NCBI GenBank assembly: GCA_021613335.1
Contig: JAJTWR010000231.1
Span: forward strand, 1,995,001 to 2,059,000
Origin: Whitmania pigra
Lineage: Eukaryota > Annelida > Clitellata > Hirudinida > Haemopidae
Direction of reading: 5' to 3'
DNA length: 64,000 nt
Part shown: piece after piece, positions 41,796-62,080 of the stretch
Layout of the letters: each line of letters begins with the position of its first letter
Position numbering within the stretch: the first letter of the stretch is position 1
Notes under the pieces: model-generated
Told to the model about the DNA's origin: nothing
Database searches by the model: none
Seen by the model: the letters and a program-made list of their open reading frames with translations, nothing else
Position numbers and translations under genes: made by a program

Positions 41796-44700
41796 TCAAA
41801 CAATCCTGTACAGATGCTCTCCATCCTCAGTCACTGCCACCTTGCGAAGTTTTATCGGAGCTACGACAAATTGGCTAGAATTTGATGGCATTCTTGATGT
41901 TTTTCGAAGTGATCTTCCTGGTGTCGGGCACTTGAGAGGACTTTCTCGGTCGCTCTGTTTCCTTTTGCGGAATTTACGATGCTCGATGTTGGGCCCGGTG
42001 GAATGCGTTTTAATTGGCGATTGAGCAGGAGTTGCTGAACACAAAGGGGAGGACGAAGGGACAGGTTCCATGCCCGGGGACGAGGAAGATGTCGGAGATG
42101 CGACGACCGACCTGCTTTTTCGAGGCCTCAATTGGATGGTGGTCTTATTTGGGGTTGTCAGAGGTGGAGAGGGTGTTGGAGAAGAAGTGGAGGATGAAAG
42201 CAGACAAGCCTTTGTTGGCGGGACACCTTTAGACGGCTGTAATTGAGTGGAACTGAGGTCTGAATCCCTGTTCTTGAGAGTTTGTTCGTTCGTGGCGTCG
42301 TCCTGAGCGATGCTTTCGTGAAACCTGGCTACACCTTCGGAGTCCTCGGGAAGCCTAGATGGCTTTTTAAGAGGTATTTTGAATGGCTTGTCAGACTCTT
42401 CTGGAGAAGTCTGCTTGATCTTTTGTGGTTTTAATATTTCTAGCAAACTTTCTGGCATGTTGGCAAATTTTGTCTTTTCTTGAACCCTTTGCTTTAAAGG
42501 CTGTCTGCAGATGTTTTTCTTCGCAGCAGTTATGGTTCTTATTTTGACCGAAGATGGAGTATTCTCTTCTACTTTTATTACTTGTGACGTTCCGTCATTA
42601 CCTGCGGCTTTGTTATCATTTTGACACGAGAAATTCTGACTAGCTGAAGAGCGAACCGATTCAGTTCTTGTGCTACGAAGTTTTTCTGTATTCAGTCTCA
42701 GCCTCTTAAGTCTGTATCTTGATGGAGTTTTTGTTCTGTGCTTGAGGGCTTTAGAAAATGATTTAGATGAATTGAGAGAAGAGGACCTTGTGGGTTTTGC
42801 TTCTGATTGTGGGGCCAGTGGTGGAGTTGGTGGTGAAGTGCGAAGTCTGCCACCCCTGCATGTGACCTTTGAACTAGTGTTGAATGATGAATTGAGACTG
42901 AGGTTGGTGCATGATGATGCTGATACCATCTTGAACTTGGGTTTGTTGTGAGGACACTGAACAAGAATGATCAAATAACTTGTAGCTCAGAAAAGTACTT
43001 TTTGAGAGTAAACAAATCTACTTGTGATGAACATTGTCTGTTTGAATTCAGTATTCCCATAATAAAAAGCATTGCCTTAGTAAAGCTAACTTAAACTTGA
43101 ATGTTAAAGTTATTTGTGTTATGTGCAAGCTTGTTGTAAAACAAGACACTTATTGAATGCTGCTTTTTACCATTATGTGCAGCATTGCTCACACAATATG
43201 CCAAATTTACCTCATCTCCATATGTTATTGGATCCTGACAATAGAATAGGAGATAAGCTTCTGATGACAAGACTTCTGACAGTGAAGACATTTTCACCTG
43301 CCATTCAAGAGTTGATGGAAAATACTGTCAGAGTAACATATATAAATAAAATAAAGTGAATCCTCACCATGTGATCGTTCATGCAGTACCAAACATCCTG
43401 CTTTGTTTTGATGTAGCAGTAGTAATGCCCGGAATTGGTGCTGTAGCCGTCGTGTACGAGTACTGCGTACAAGTTGTAACTGCATGGCTTCGACTCCTCT
43501 ACTCTCGCTTCTTCTTTCTTTTCTTTCCCATCATCATCATCACCACCATCATGCAGACTTTCTCCTGGATTGGATGGCTTTGAAGAAGGCCCGCTGCTCA
43601 TATAAGGTTGAAGGTCGAGCTTGTTCGGGAAGTCTATGTGACGAGTGACTTTGCCTTCACTCATTCCATATCTATAACAAAAAATAAAAAGATTTTTATA
43701 ACGTTGATAATTCATCAGTGCTCGATTCATGCCCTCTCATTGCAAAGCTGATATCTTGATTATTTATCAGTTTGATGTAATAAAATGATTTGTTCTGACC
43801 GTTTTAGCTGTATGGTGAGGATGTAAGGTGGCTTGTGCACCGTGAAAAGTTTCTTGGCTCGTACATTTTTCTGACATCTGAAGAGATCAAAACCCATTGA
43901 AATTTGTGCTCTGATCAGGTATGATTCCTTTAATCAAGCTTCGAACCTTGCACAGAAGTACGAATTGTCGCCCTCGAGTGTCTCGTATCTGACAAACGAC
44001 AGAAGGGCTTCTATGATGCTTGTGGAGCTCTTGACATCCAGGCACAAGTCGAGAAATGGATCAAATGTGTCTGATTCGTGACCGCATTCTTCACAGATAA
44101 CTGGAAAAATTACATTAACCTACCAATAAGGAGCAGCAGTAAGATTTTGAAAATAACAACTTGCCTAAATTCAACTTTAGATCTAACTGCCAATTAAAAT
44201 GATATTTCCTATTACGAGAAATTGAGCTTTACCTTGGCTTCGAAGTTCTCCCGAGAAGATTCTTTGAATCATAGACTCGTTGGGACTGTCAGTCCTTTGA
44301 TGGCCTGACATGCAAGACTTGTGAAGGGCATCCATGAGATATCTGAGAAACTCATGTGCATCCTCTTGCCTACCCCACCTCATGTGCTGAGCGATGCCTT
44401 AAAATGTATTGAGCCAGCATAACTCGAATGTTCACTGCAACCGATAACACTTTACCGATATTACCTTTCAGCATCTTCAGAATCGAGCTCGGTTTGATAG
44501 CCTTTTTGTCTCCGAGGAAACAAGACTTAATATGTTTCGTAAGTTCGCATATGATGCAGTTGCTTTCTACCAAGCCTAGGAGATAAAGTTTTATGTAGGT
44601 TTCCTGCCAATTGATAAGGCATTCACTTACATGTGTCGCTCGAAGAAAGAAGAATGTCAGAAAATATTGGTGTGTATGTGAGGCATTGGAGTGTAGCATT

Positions 44701-45659
44701 TACAAAACAAGTATTTCCCATATTTTGCAGCCCCACACCAACATCTGTCAAAGGATAAAAATATTTCAGATGACTCCAACAATAGAATCCATTGAAAAAT
44801 TTAAGATAATGTGGGACTGCACATGAAATAAGCTTTAATAAATACAATTATCACACTACATTTGTTTAATCCATACACCATTTAATGAATGTCTGTTACA
44901 ACCTTAAGACTTTTTTCAATAACAATTGAATCAAAAACAAGAACTCAATTCTTTCTTGCCAAAGCAAGTGCACTTGCAAGTGTCACGCAGCTTTTATTAA
45001 AGAACAATAAATAGTTTTTTTGATTGCATGGGAGATCAGCATAAATGCTTCGGAGTTCAATTTTAGCAAAACATCTCACCTTTATAAATCTCCTCAGGTT
45101 TCAAATGGATCTCAGATGAAGATTTTCTGAGGGGAATGTTTTTGCCAGGATGTCTTGGCTTTGCTTTTTGTTGCTTTGGTGATGAAACTTCTGATGAAGA
45201 GAGAGATTTGCAGTCATATAGGGATGAGCAGAGTGAGGGAAATACAGATGTTATGGAAGACATGTCAATCTGAACAGACAACTTCTTTAAACACTGTGTT
45301 GGTGGGTCTTGAGCCTTGGTGTCGCAATCCTTGTTTTCATTAGAATGGTCATTGTGATTCTTGGAGATGTTGTCAAGATCAGTCAATTCTTTGTTTTCCT
45401 CTTCCAAGAAGGCTTCCAAATAACTTTCTTCCTGTGTCTCATTTGCTTCATCTATGATCAAATATTCATCAGAAGTCTGAGATTCATCAGGATTTTCAAA
45501 GCTCCTATCAGCATGGTCACTCATGCTTGTTTTTGAACATAAAAGCTCCCCTGCATAACCATCACCTGCACCTTTCAAATGCATGTTATCCAAGCTATCG
45601 AGTTTGGCATCTAAAAGTGGTTCATCTTGATGGAAAGAGGATTCAAGCTTCTCACACAT
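41796..45659 (-). CDS. USP36: Ubiquitin-specific protease, USP36/USP42-like
   Basis: A cysteine protease that removes ubiquitin; USP36 is nucleolar and stabilises ribosome-biogenesis factors. Nine exons (5' to 3'): 45080-45659, 44631-44744, 44465-44575, 44233-44397, 43947-44100, 43800-43877, 43368-43671, 43211-43297, 41796-42956; about 917 residues. Residues 1-193 are acidic and low complexity. The catalytic domain runs from about 196 to 531: Cys box [17 protein letters not shown] (active Cys about 206), [15 protein letters not shown], zinc-binding pairs CEEC and CARC, then GHYYCYI with the His and MNDHM with the Asp. An acidic insert ([13 protein letters not shown]) interrupts the domain before [10 protein letters not shown]. 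The last 386 residues are basic, Ser/Pro-rich and disordered, as in USP36/42. Distinguishing USP36 from USP42 is not secure. Confidence 0.92.
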
Positions 45660-46363
45660 TTTTTTGACATTGAACTAAATTTCAATACAAAGCTAACAAA
45701 CACATGTCATGATTCGTAATCGATGGACCATACTTTAAAAGTTTAGCAAGATTTTGTAACAAGTAGTTCAGATATATCCATAGCTTGGTTAGTGTATTAT
45801 CCATAAAAGACAGGAAGTTGGTAAAATCCAAAACGGGAGTTAATTTATCTACAAAAATATAACGTGCAAAAAGGTGATCACTACAATGTATTGAGAAACT
45901 CAGATTAAAGAAGAGGCAAACATTAGACTAAAACTTCGCGATGGTGTAAAAACAATACTCCCATGAACCCAAACATATCAATAAATAAACAGAAGCATTA
46001 ATATGATCTTTGCTGTATGATTGCTTTATTAAAACAAATTTATCTTTTGGGTTCTAGCATAAGTTATATATTATGTAATTTGCCCATACCTCACTTTTGA
46101 TGCATTTTTACAAGTTACAAATAATGTATTATAATTTTTATATATTTTGGTAAAGTAATAAAAATTGTCATGCATTTAAAAAAACTTTGACAAACGTTAA
46201 AGTTGCAAAATAACACAACAAACTACAATTTTAGATAATTTTGATTTAAAGCAACATTATAATTAATAATGTTTACATTCAAGTAATTTATTTGACTGGG
46301 TTGTGAGACGATAATTAAGTTTATAAACACGTCGCGATAAAGCTGACACCACATTGTTGGGAG
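45660..46363. promoter_or_regulatory. Head-to-head promoter region, USP / NOL11
   Basis: 704 bp separates the divergent start codons of the USP36-like gene (-) and NOL11 (+). No TATA box is obvious near either ATG. If no hidden 5' exons exist, the two genes share one regulatory interval. Confidence 0.5.
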
Positions 46364-49297
46364 ATGGATACTAATAGCATATTGTTCGAAAGCGATAGAA
46401 ATATTATTGGAGTATCGCAGATTGATGACAGTACCATTCTTATTACTGACGAAATAAAAGTTATTAAGTATGAGGTTCGTCGGTATCTCTCATCTAATTT
46501 TGAAGATCTATTTTGAATATTACAATCGTTTTACATCATAGGTAGACAGTCGCCGCGTACTTCAGGAATGGCGAACAGAGACTGGCTGCAAGCTTTTGAC
46601 AAGTACTGCAGTATGCAAAGATGATCGATATTATGCTACCACTGACGTTCATGTAAGTTTTTGGGAATCGCCCGTGTTATTTATCATTTGTTTTAAAATA
46701 TATTTATGAAACATATAATAATATATTCTAATTCTTTAGACAATAGCAGTTTGGAAAAATTCCAGCATGTACATTAGTGAACGATGTAAAAAGATAAAGG
46801 TTTGCTTTTTTTTGATACATTGAAAATATTGTTTTCTTAAATGGGACCAGTATGTGGATGAACACAATTAAAATATTCTAATTCTAGATATGTAAATCTT
46901 GTCTTGGACTAGTGGAACACATGGGCCATGTATTTGCAATCCACCAGGATGCCTCCTTGAGTTTGTTCAGTGACACAAAGAAATGGTGTCATACATTCTC
47001 ACAAGATCTGAGCATCTTATCTTTCAACAAAGTTACTAAAAGCCATGGGTGCTGTGATATAATTCTAGTTGTGACAGAAGTAGGCTTACAATTTATTCAA
47101 CATTTATTTAAGGCATTAACTTTTGTTCTGATTCATATACAATGATAGCTATAAAATTTCCACAAACTTTACCTAATCTTATGACTTTTTACGATTATTT
47201 TTATCGTCCCTATAAGTTATAAAGTTACCTAAATGTAGAATACAAAACTTAAAAGTTGTGAATCACATTGAAAATTGCAACTTAATTTTTTTTGTAAGGG
47301 TTTGGACACTAAGGTGGTAAAATATGCTGTCCAGATACAGGATGGGGAAGTGAATGTTAATGTTGATGGTTCCATGGGTTTGTTTTTCTACTTTTGCCTT
47401 TTGTGTTTTTTTTTCAATGCAAATATTTTATTAATTTATTCTAGCACCGTCATCATCCTCTTTCTGATATCATAACTATTATTTGGTATTTAGATTGTCA
47501 CTCACTGTTAGGCAAGTTTGCAATGAACAAATCAATGAAGGTCCTGTTTCTTGATGAGCTTCAAAGTGTTGTGTACGGAATTCTTAAGGAGACCAAAAGA
47601 GGTTTACATAACACATTTTAAAATAACTATTTAGACATACACTCTTCTATTTGTGTTTATGCAAGTCTTAAATCAAGACCAATCAAAAACATGGTCAAAA
47701 TACCAATAATGTATTTTAATAAATAGCCAATAATGGTGAGTTTCTCATAATTATCACAGAAGGAGTATACCTCTTAAATGAAAGAAATGAATCTGTCAAG
47801 TTGCTCAAGCAATTTGAATCTCATTCTTGTGGAGAAATGGTTCAAGTAAGTCAGACATGTTCAACAGTCATTAAATGCAAAGGGGTTTGATCACGTAAAT
47901 GCTTTCAGTTGATAAGAAGACAGGATTCCATCCTCTTGGTAACCTCAAGGCAAATCTTAGAGATGAACCTAAAGTACCAGTCACCGTTTCTGTGCAACCT
48001 CATAAGTGAGAGCCAGGTAAAGTAATAAAACTCATAAATAAACAAATAAAAAACTTAGTAATAGTAATTTGTGTATGCTATCTTATTATTTATGTCATTT
48101 TAAAATTGGAATCCACATATAGTGGACACATGCATCTCCTTAACATTGACAGTCGAGTTAGTTTATTTTGCATTCTTTTGTGCTTTAAATGTTTTTATTT
48201 TTCTTTAAGGTATTTGGATCAAATACAATATTTCATACATTATATATTGTTTTGTCTAGTATGCAGACTGTTCTGAGGAAAATATGATGGAATTTGAGTC
48301 AACATGCAATGACAATTCATTTGACGAGCTTTGCAAAAATGCAAAAGCCTGGCTCCAATCAAAAGGCAAAAGTTTGAACTCTCCTGATTCTTCCTCACAA
48401 GATGATCAAAAGGATTTGCAAGAATTTTTCTCCACTAGGTAATTCAATCTATATTAGTTATAAACCCCCATTCTGTTAAACTTAAGTTATGTTAAATTGT
48501 CACAGCACAGTTTCTTTATTAGCAAGTTAAACAAAAATTCTAGAATTGGTCAATTTCTTATTTGAATTTCTTCCAGGTTGCTTCCCAGTCCAGCCAACAA
48601 GGTGACAACCAGTGAGAAGCTTCATCTGGTGCCATTATTCTGTGCACACCCATTTCATCTCAGCGCAAAAGTATTTGTGGAGATAATATCTTTTGTTCTC
48701 AGGTAGGAATAGGTTTTACCAGACATTATAGCTTCTTTTAAACAAGCATTTGCATACCTTCAGCCTGAATGATGACGTGAAGCAAAAAGAAAATGTGCCC
48801 ACTCTGCTGTAAGAACTATTTAAAATAGTCATTTACTTAAATATATAACCACAAACATTTTGCCAAACAGGAACCATATTGTTGAGAGTACCCTACCTGA
48901 TGACATGCTGAAAAGTCTCTCTGCGATGGAATTTAAGCATGTTCAACTCCTATTGGAACATCTGTACAACGAGATGTTGGAAGAAAAGCTCGACACTGAA
49001 AAAGTGGTCGATTGGATCAGTATGTTGCTAGATTCACACCACACCCACATCATGGTCTCAAAAGATTTGAAAATAATTTGTCTCATCAAACAACTTGTGG
49101 ACTCACTGGTCAGGATGTTTGGCATATTGATTGATATTTTTAAATTAATTAACATTTGTGTATTATACCTGACGTGACAGTGTGAAGAAGCTAAGGAGGA
49201 CAGTACAAAGAGATTCATGGAGAAACTCAAATTCAGCCGCTTGCAAAAGAGAGCAAAAAGTCGAAGAGGTTGCTACATCGAGATGTTCGAATTATGA
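46364..49297 (+). CDS. NOL11: NOL11-like nucleolar protein (t-UTP/SSU processome)
   Basis: NOL11 is a t-UTP-type subunit of the small-subunit processome, needed for rDNA transcription and 18S rRNA maturation. Thirteen exons join in frame: 46364-46474, 46542-46652, 46740-46799, 46888-47079, 47299-47377, 47494-47601, 47727-47845, 47909-48016, 48260-48438, 48577-48702, 48764-48808, 48871-49108, 49181-49297; 530 residues, against 719 in human. The N-terminal half reads as beta-propeller repeats (TDEIKVIKYEV, TIAVWKN). The C-terminal block is the most diagnostic: VVDWISMLLDSHHTHIMV, then FSRLQKRAKSRRGCYIEMFE, matching the end of NOL11. The shortfall is in the middle. Its 3' end faces NRDE2 with only 69 bp between stop codons. 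Confidence 0.85.
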
Positions 49298-49366
49298 GTT
49301 TGCAAAACGAACTGGTTTTAAAATAAAGTTATTAAATTTATTTATATGTAAGACGAGTTTTGAGGT

Positions 49367-52300
49367 TCATGTCATTGAATTGAGGATCTTGAAGCTTGAT
49401 GTGAGGAGATTGATCTCTTCTATGAACGTTCTCAACCGGACTTCTTTGTTTTCCATTGTCCGCAAGATTTTTATGAGCATGTCGGGATTGTATAGGATGG
49501 ATTGCATATACAGCATCTGCAAATTTAAATTTGTTAAATTTAAAGTTAAATTAACTCGTTAATTAAAGCTAAATTTTACTTAATTACATTTATAATTTAA
49601 AAGAGCTTAGTTAACTAATGAAAATCGGCATCACAAACTTTTGATCCTGGCATGCCCTCAATTGCCCTGAAAAATTTCCTGGTTGATGACTTTTCTTCAT
49701 TTTTCATAAGATTCTAACAATGACAATAATATACATATTACAGCACAAAATTCATACCATTTATGCAGGAGTAATTAGAAAACTTACATGAAAGTAAAGG
49801 TAGATACTCCATGTGAGTGAACATGATGCCATCTGCGAACTTAAACAGATTTCAAAAAAGCCCTTAAGCTCGTTGATTGTTGACTCCAACTGGAAACCTT
49901 GAAAAAAATTTAAAATTAAATTCATCTTCACTAGAAAAATTGATATTTATGTGTTCTACATTGTTGATATAATGTGTTTCCAACCTGTCTCAGAAAAGCG
50001 AACAATTTTCTTTATCAAACTTCTGATGTGTTGAAGTTTTAAACAAATGAGGTCATTATCTCCATATATGAGTTTCATTACATCCTTAACTACTTGAACA
50101 GACGGAGTAAGATTGATCTTATAAAAGTTATCTACAATCATTATATCTTTCGGGTGATTCTTGATGTCTTCAACGGCTACCGATATGTAGGCCGATCTGG
50201 GTATGAACACAAAGTCCTCGCAAAAGGCCATCATCTTCCATCTCTTTCTTGATAGGAGCCTGTGAAGTGTCTCGACTTCCTTCTCCTCAGATGAGATGCT
50301 TTTAGATGTGCTGGAAAGTCTGTTTAAAACCGCATTATAAACGGCAAGGACATTTGCAATTGAATTGGTCGAAAGGAAGGCAAAAAGAGCTTGCAAATGG
50401 ACAAGGTGGAGAATGTCATGCTGGAAAAAATGTAGTGACAAATTAAGCAGAGGATCAGAAGATGTTTGGTCAGACTTGAAATCATTTAAAGCATCTTCAA
50501 CTCTCTTCTCCAAGATCCGCTTAACTTTTAAGACTCCACTTGGCCCTTCAAGTTTTGAATCTGATAGCCAATCAAATAATTTTAAAATTTTATCAGAATC
50601 TTGAAATCTTCTGTCATTGTTTTTGGGGCTACTTTTCTTAAAAGTAGAGCAACCTTCACATAGTGTTGAACAATCAAATCCAATTTCAAAGTCAATTTTG
50701 CACCTTCTAATCAGCAAGTCATTTGATTGCTTTTTTGAAGAAAGTGCCATGTTTGTAAGGCTCACCAGGGTGGTCTCAATCACTTTATTGGCCACCTCCA
50801 TTTTGCCACAAATCCTCTCAAATCTGGCATATTTCATCCACAGGGAGACATCTTCATTGTTGTCCCTCAGAATATTTTTAAAAATCTTCCTTATTTCCTT
50901 ATGTTGTTTTTCTGAGTGCAAAATGTGTTCTGCAAAGCGATGCAAGAGGAATCGCCTGTGTTGACCCCCAAACTTTGAAATTGCAACTTCATAAACATTT
51001 GCAATCATTGAATCGCTGTGCACTAGGTTGTCGTCAACAACACAAAATTCAGCAGGACTCTGAAACACTTCCTTGAAAGATGTATAGGAACCACGGCCAG
51101 TCTTAATACCAGACACGGAAAAGTTTCCAAAGCAAAAACTTTCGGAATGTTTCGTCAGGTAGTCAAGAAATCTCCAAACAATTTGGAATTTGAAATTATC
51201 ATCATTGGCATAGAATATGAATGCAGAGACATCGTCGAACATCACAATTCTGTCTTCATCCTCACAACCCTCACCATCATCATCATCCTCTTTTTCAGGC
51301 CTCCACGAGCACCAATGATTGCCACTCCTGTATGTCTCAACATTAAACCAAGAATTAGGGCGACTACTGTGGTGATTGGCAATGACTTTGAATTCTATTT
51401 CTTCATCAACATCTTTAAAATAAAAAACATTGGTTATAAACTCAACACAAATTTGTTTTAAAATAATGCCAACAATTTTAGCACAAGTAAGACAATAGAC
51501 TAGTTGGATTCCAGGCTAGGAATTTCCAAAAGTCACACACTGGCCATCATAATCATCAGCACAATGAGTGAGATGATAATGTAAAAGCCTGAATGCAGCA
51601 CTATAAAATGAGAATTTCAAAAACCAACACACCTTTACTCGTCCAAGGCTCCACGAATGTGACAGAATTCCCCATAACATCCACCCATTCCTTCCAGCCC
51701 ATCCATTTGTTCTCCCCAAACTTAGGCTGATATCCTGACCAATAAGCAGATAAAAAATCAAGTTTGTCTGGAAAAGGCAGATATCTGATATTTTCTGGGA
51801 TATTCAAATTGAGTTCAAACATCAACTGGAATATGGCAACACATGTTTCTGTGAGTCCAGCTCCATCCAGAAACTCCACCACTTCCCATAAGAATTCTAC
51901 AAAGTGAACAATTTCATTAAAATATTCTGAGAATTAATTAATTAGATGCATTAAAATAAAGTATAAGTGTTATAGTGTAAGTATTATAAATGTATTTGTG
52001 TAACTGGTTAAAAGGGTTACAAACAAACAAACCCATCAATTCTCCAAGGACTTCAAAACTGTCCTCGACTTGTGCCCTCATATATCGGAAGCATTCCTTG
52101 TAGATTTCCAGCATTTTGCTTACTGTAAAACTCTCAAATTTTTTCTTCATAAAGTTAATATATTTCCTCCAGAATGAGATCTCAAATCTTCCTCGAGAAA
52201 TCAAGTCACTCCAGCACTTTTCCACTCTTTCCCTTTCCCAAAGCATTTCTCCAATCTCCAGTCTACAAAAAAAAGTAGGGTGAAATATTATAACTGTTCA

Positions 52301-53054
52301 TCACTGATAATTTGGCCACCTTCAAGGTATAAACAGACCTCAGAAGAGCTAGTGAAAGATTGCGTGGATTTTTCTTGAGTGCTTCATCAATAACAGACAT
52401 CTTGATTTCATTCAATATTCTTTTATCAGCAGAGTTTTTGAACTCATTTATCTTCATGTCACTTTTTAACTTTTCTTCCTATGAAAATCATTTAGTCTAT
52501 ATTAGTTAACTAAATCTTTAACACAAATATTTTAAATTACCACAAATATGTACCTGAAACTTGACAAAGCCAATCCATAAGTCAATATTTGCTGGCTCTT
52601 TGATAAGATCTTCATTGAACTTCTTAGTTCTTAGTTCAACAGAATCTCCAATATGATCAATCAATTTTTCATTATTTATGCTGGAATCAACAGCATTATC
52701 ATTGCCCCCATCTTTGAAAACATGCATAACAGCAGCTCTATTTTTCTTTGAAAAATATCTCCAATCCTTTATACCTGAGTTCTTTTCCTTGATTTTATGG
52801 TCCAGAAAAACACATCTGTATGTTGGTATGTTGTAGCAACTCTCCATCATCAAATTGTCATAATCTGGTTTTGTATTTATAATAAAATCAGTATGAATTT
52901 CACCCATATTGTCACCTTTAAGTTTTTTTGTCTTTTCTATTTGGTTTGGAGATGTGGATCTATTTCGCCTCTTTTTCTGATTATAATTTTGCTCTGTATC
53001 CATATTACATCTGTCATTTTGAGCATTTTTCGGGTCAAAACTAAGATCATCCAT
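49367..53054 (-). CDS. NRDE2: NRDE2 homologue, nuclear RNA-surveillance / splicing cofactor
   Basis: NRDE2 is a nuclear HAT/TPR-like repeat protein that interacts with the MTR4 helicase and affects exosome targeting and splicing. Eight exons (5' to 3'): 52554-53054, 52339-52478, 52033-52262, 51633-51896, 49985-51412, 49788-49897, 49639-49713, 49367-49516; 965 residues (human about 1,160). Family landmarks: a Lys/Arg-rich N-terminus (KKRRNRS), the first HAT-type repeat ANIDLWIGFVKFQ, RFEISFWRKYINFMKKKF, the SAYWSGYQPKFGENKWMGW block, then a long helical repeat exon with VSLWMKYARFE. Divergent from PUS10 at its 5' end (428 bp) and convergent with NOL11 at its 3' end. Confidence 0.88.
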
Positions 53055-53482
53055 TTAATTGTTAATATTTTGTTAAGTTTCTACTAATGCCTTTGAGTTT
53101 GCAACTATGTTATTAACAAAAACAAATCACGCAGCTACAGTCAACAACTATCGAGGTTAATATAATACAGGCATAACAATTATGAAAAATAAACTGTAAT
53201 TATATTACCCGTCATATAATTTTAAAAATTTATAACATTAATACATTTTAAATAATTTAATATCGTAAGTTTTGTTCGTATGGAAATGCTACGTAATTAT
53301 ATGTTTGTTAAACTATAATTTAATAACATCAACTATAGAAAATTTTGTATATTAATTATAACTTTTGAAATTGCTGAGTAATTTTATATGAAAATATTAA
53401 GACATGTAACACATAATTTATATGTATGTTTTATATAAATATATAATCTGCTTGAGCGTTATTAGAAATATTTTGAATCGGG
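53055..53482. promoter_or_regulatory. Head-to-head promoter region, NRDE2 / PUS10
   Basis: 428 bp of AT-rich DNA between two divergent start codons. No TATA box or other named element recognised; a shared promoter is the simplest reading. Confidence 0.5.
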
Positions 53483-55303
53483 ATGCTTCTTATAAGCGAA
53501 GTAGTACCGTGGTCATACGATAAGGACGAAGATATAATTGAAATAGTCAAGTCATTACGTGATTGGAACTGTTGTTTGAGATGTATCCTTCGTGTACTTT
53601 GTGTCAAAGATCACAATTATTTTCAGCTTTTCACAGCAGAAAATTTAGCGGATTGGTTGTCATTCACAGAAGATGATAAACAGATTTTTGTGGAGAAATG
53701 TAATAAGAGTAACAACTTTGTGTGTGTAGCTTGCTTAGAAATATTGCAAGATAAATTTTCTTCTGAACAGTTCATTTTTGAAATTGCTGATAACGTTAAA
53801 AGGCAAGATTATGAGTTTGACGATTTCTTTTGTGCCATTACTCTCCCTGTCAATGTACAAATTAGGGAGCAAAGCATTATGATTGCGTTGATGGATAAAT
53901 TTCCAGCTATTTTTGATTCAGTTGACTGCAAATCCAGGTTTACATCTATAAAGGATGCTTGGAAATGGATGAATGGCTTAAAGCTTTCTGAAGTTCTTGG
54001 TATACCTTTTAGCCCAAAAAGCTCATTTGAGATTCAGTTATTTTTTGAACACATACATAATGAAAATGAGTGTAAGGTCCTTGCAGAAAATACTGAGGAT
54101 TTTCGTAGGAGAAGGAAATATTGTAAAATTAACAGAAACAATATGTCAAGAATCTTGAAAGATATATCTACAGAAGAATTTAAGAAGACTTGCAAAATAC
54201 CAATGGTGTCACCAGATAGTGGGTGTCACTGTGAGGTCATTCAGTGTGCTAGAGAAGCCATATTTGTAGCTGGTAGATACAATAAGTATAGGTGGGTTTA
54301 TTTGTGTTGTGCAAGCATTTATTTTTGTGTCTTAAATATTATTTCAATAAATTCTTTTAACTAAGAGCAATATGTAATTACTTCATCCCCATTTGAGTGC
54401 CTCGACCATCCTTCCCAAAAAGCTGTGCTGTCACATCATATTGTCTCATAATTGGATGTCCCATTTCAATCTTGCAGAGTTCCTTTTAGTGAATTTAACC
54501 AAAATAAGGCAAAATAAACATTTAATTTTGCAGTCGAACACTGAGTCAAACCCCTTGGCTTATAGATGGTACAAAGAAGTATGAAGATTCAGTTGAAGAA
54601 ATAATTTGCAAAAAAGTTGTTGAGAGATTTTCTGGCAAGGAGCATAGATTTTCTTCATCAGGTCGAGAAGATGTTGATGTCAGAATGCTGGGAAGGGGAA
54701 GACCTTTTCTGATTGAAATTGTGGACCCCAAGAAGTTCAGAGCTGAAGCATGTGATCTCAGGCTTGTTGAAGATATGATAAACAAGAGTACTGGTGCTGT
54801 CTTTGTAAGAGATTTGCAGGTGACATTTCCTTTATAATTAAGCAATGATTGAATATTCATAAAATGTTGATTTTCATCTCTAGATTGTTAGTAAAGAAGA
54901 CACAAAGCACTTGAAAGAAGGAGAGGAGGAAAAGACTAAGAACTATAAAGCCCTCTGTCTCCTAAAAGCTTCTGTTTCTGATGACAAGCTGTGCAATTTA
55001 AGCCAGATTAGTAATCTTGAACTTGCCCAAAAAACCCCTATCAGGGTACTCCACAGACGTCCGCTTGCCACAAGATTGAGAACCATTTACAAAATGTCCG
55101 CTGCGAGAATGGATGGGAATCTCATCGCATTGAGTCTTTCCACCCAGGCTGGCACGTACATCAAAGAGTTTGTACATGGAGATTTTGGCCGGACTGCACC
55201 AAGCCTTAAAGATCTGTTGGGTTGCGAATGTGACATCCTGCAACTCGATGTTAGTGACGTACTCCTAGACTGGCCCCCATCTATTGATCACAAAAGCAAT
55301 TGA
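53483..55303 (+). CDS. PUS10: PUS10, tRNA pseudouridine synthase
   Basis: PUS10 makes pseudouridine 54/55 in the T-loop of tRNAs and also acts in miRNA processing in animals. Three exons, 53483-54291, 54534-54819 and 54884-55303, join in frame to 504 residues (human 529). The N-terminal accessory domain has the zinc-binding CxxC pairs (CCLRC, CVAC). The catalytic domain starts at RYNKYSRTLSQTPWLIDG; the active-site aspartate lies in GREDVDVRMLGRGRPF (about residues 313-328); the C-terminal signature is AGTYIKEFVHGDFGRTAPS. Exon 1 is unusually long (809 nt). No damage seen. Confidence 0.95.
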
Positions 55304-55875
55304 TCAAACAACTGTGTTTTGACTGTATAATTGGCTTACTCATAAAACATCTATTTTGTTCATTTTTTTGTTCATAACTTCTAACATTTGACATTAAAAA
55401 CGAAAATATTGTGATTCATAATATTTCTGAAAATTGGGGACAGTGGCTTGTGAAAACATCAAATTAATATGTAATTAATCTGCTGTTAGCACAACACATT
55501 GTAGTGAGTACATAACAGTGAATTTGAATGTCATTGCCAAGAAAGTGATGATTGTATATTTTTAATGATGTTAAAAGATAGTTAAGAAATGGTCAGTCTC
55601 TAATCCAGGTAATGTCATGTGTAAAATACCGTAACCTTCTTAGCAGGCAATGGTCGAATCGGCGAAGTGCGTTTTAGATTGTGCTTTAAATGATCACAGA
55701 TAACATTCAAAATAGACGTAAAATTCATCACTTCAATAAATTCTGGAAATATGGACTACTAAAACTTTATTGCCATTAGGGAAATGAGACAAGCGAGTGC
55801 GTTTCCGACAAGGAGCTTCGTGAGATTTATAGTAGCAACAGAAACCTTTCAAAAAAATTACAATTGACGAAAGTT
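55304..55875. other. Convergent 3' intergenic region, PUS10 / Na+/K+-ATPase
   Basis: 572 bp between the two stop codons, expected to hold both 3' UTRs. No other feature recognised. Confidence 0.45.

Positions 55876-62080
<6,205 letters not shown>

Noticed and set aside
42014..42951. Plus-strand open frames opposite the USP last exon
   Set aside because: Antisense shadows of the low-complexity USP C-terminal exon.
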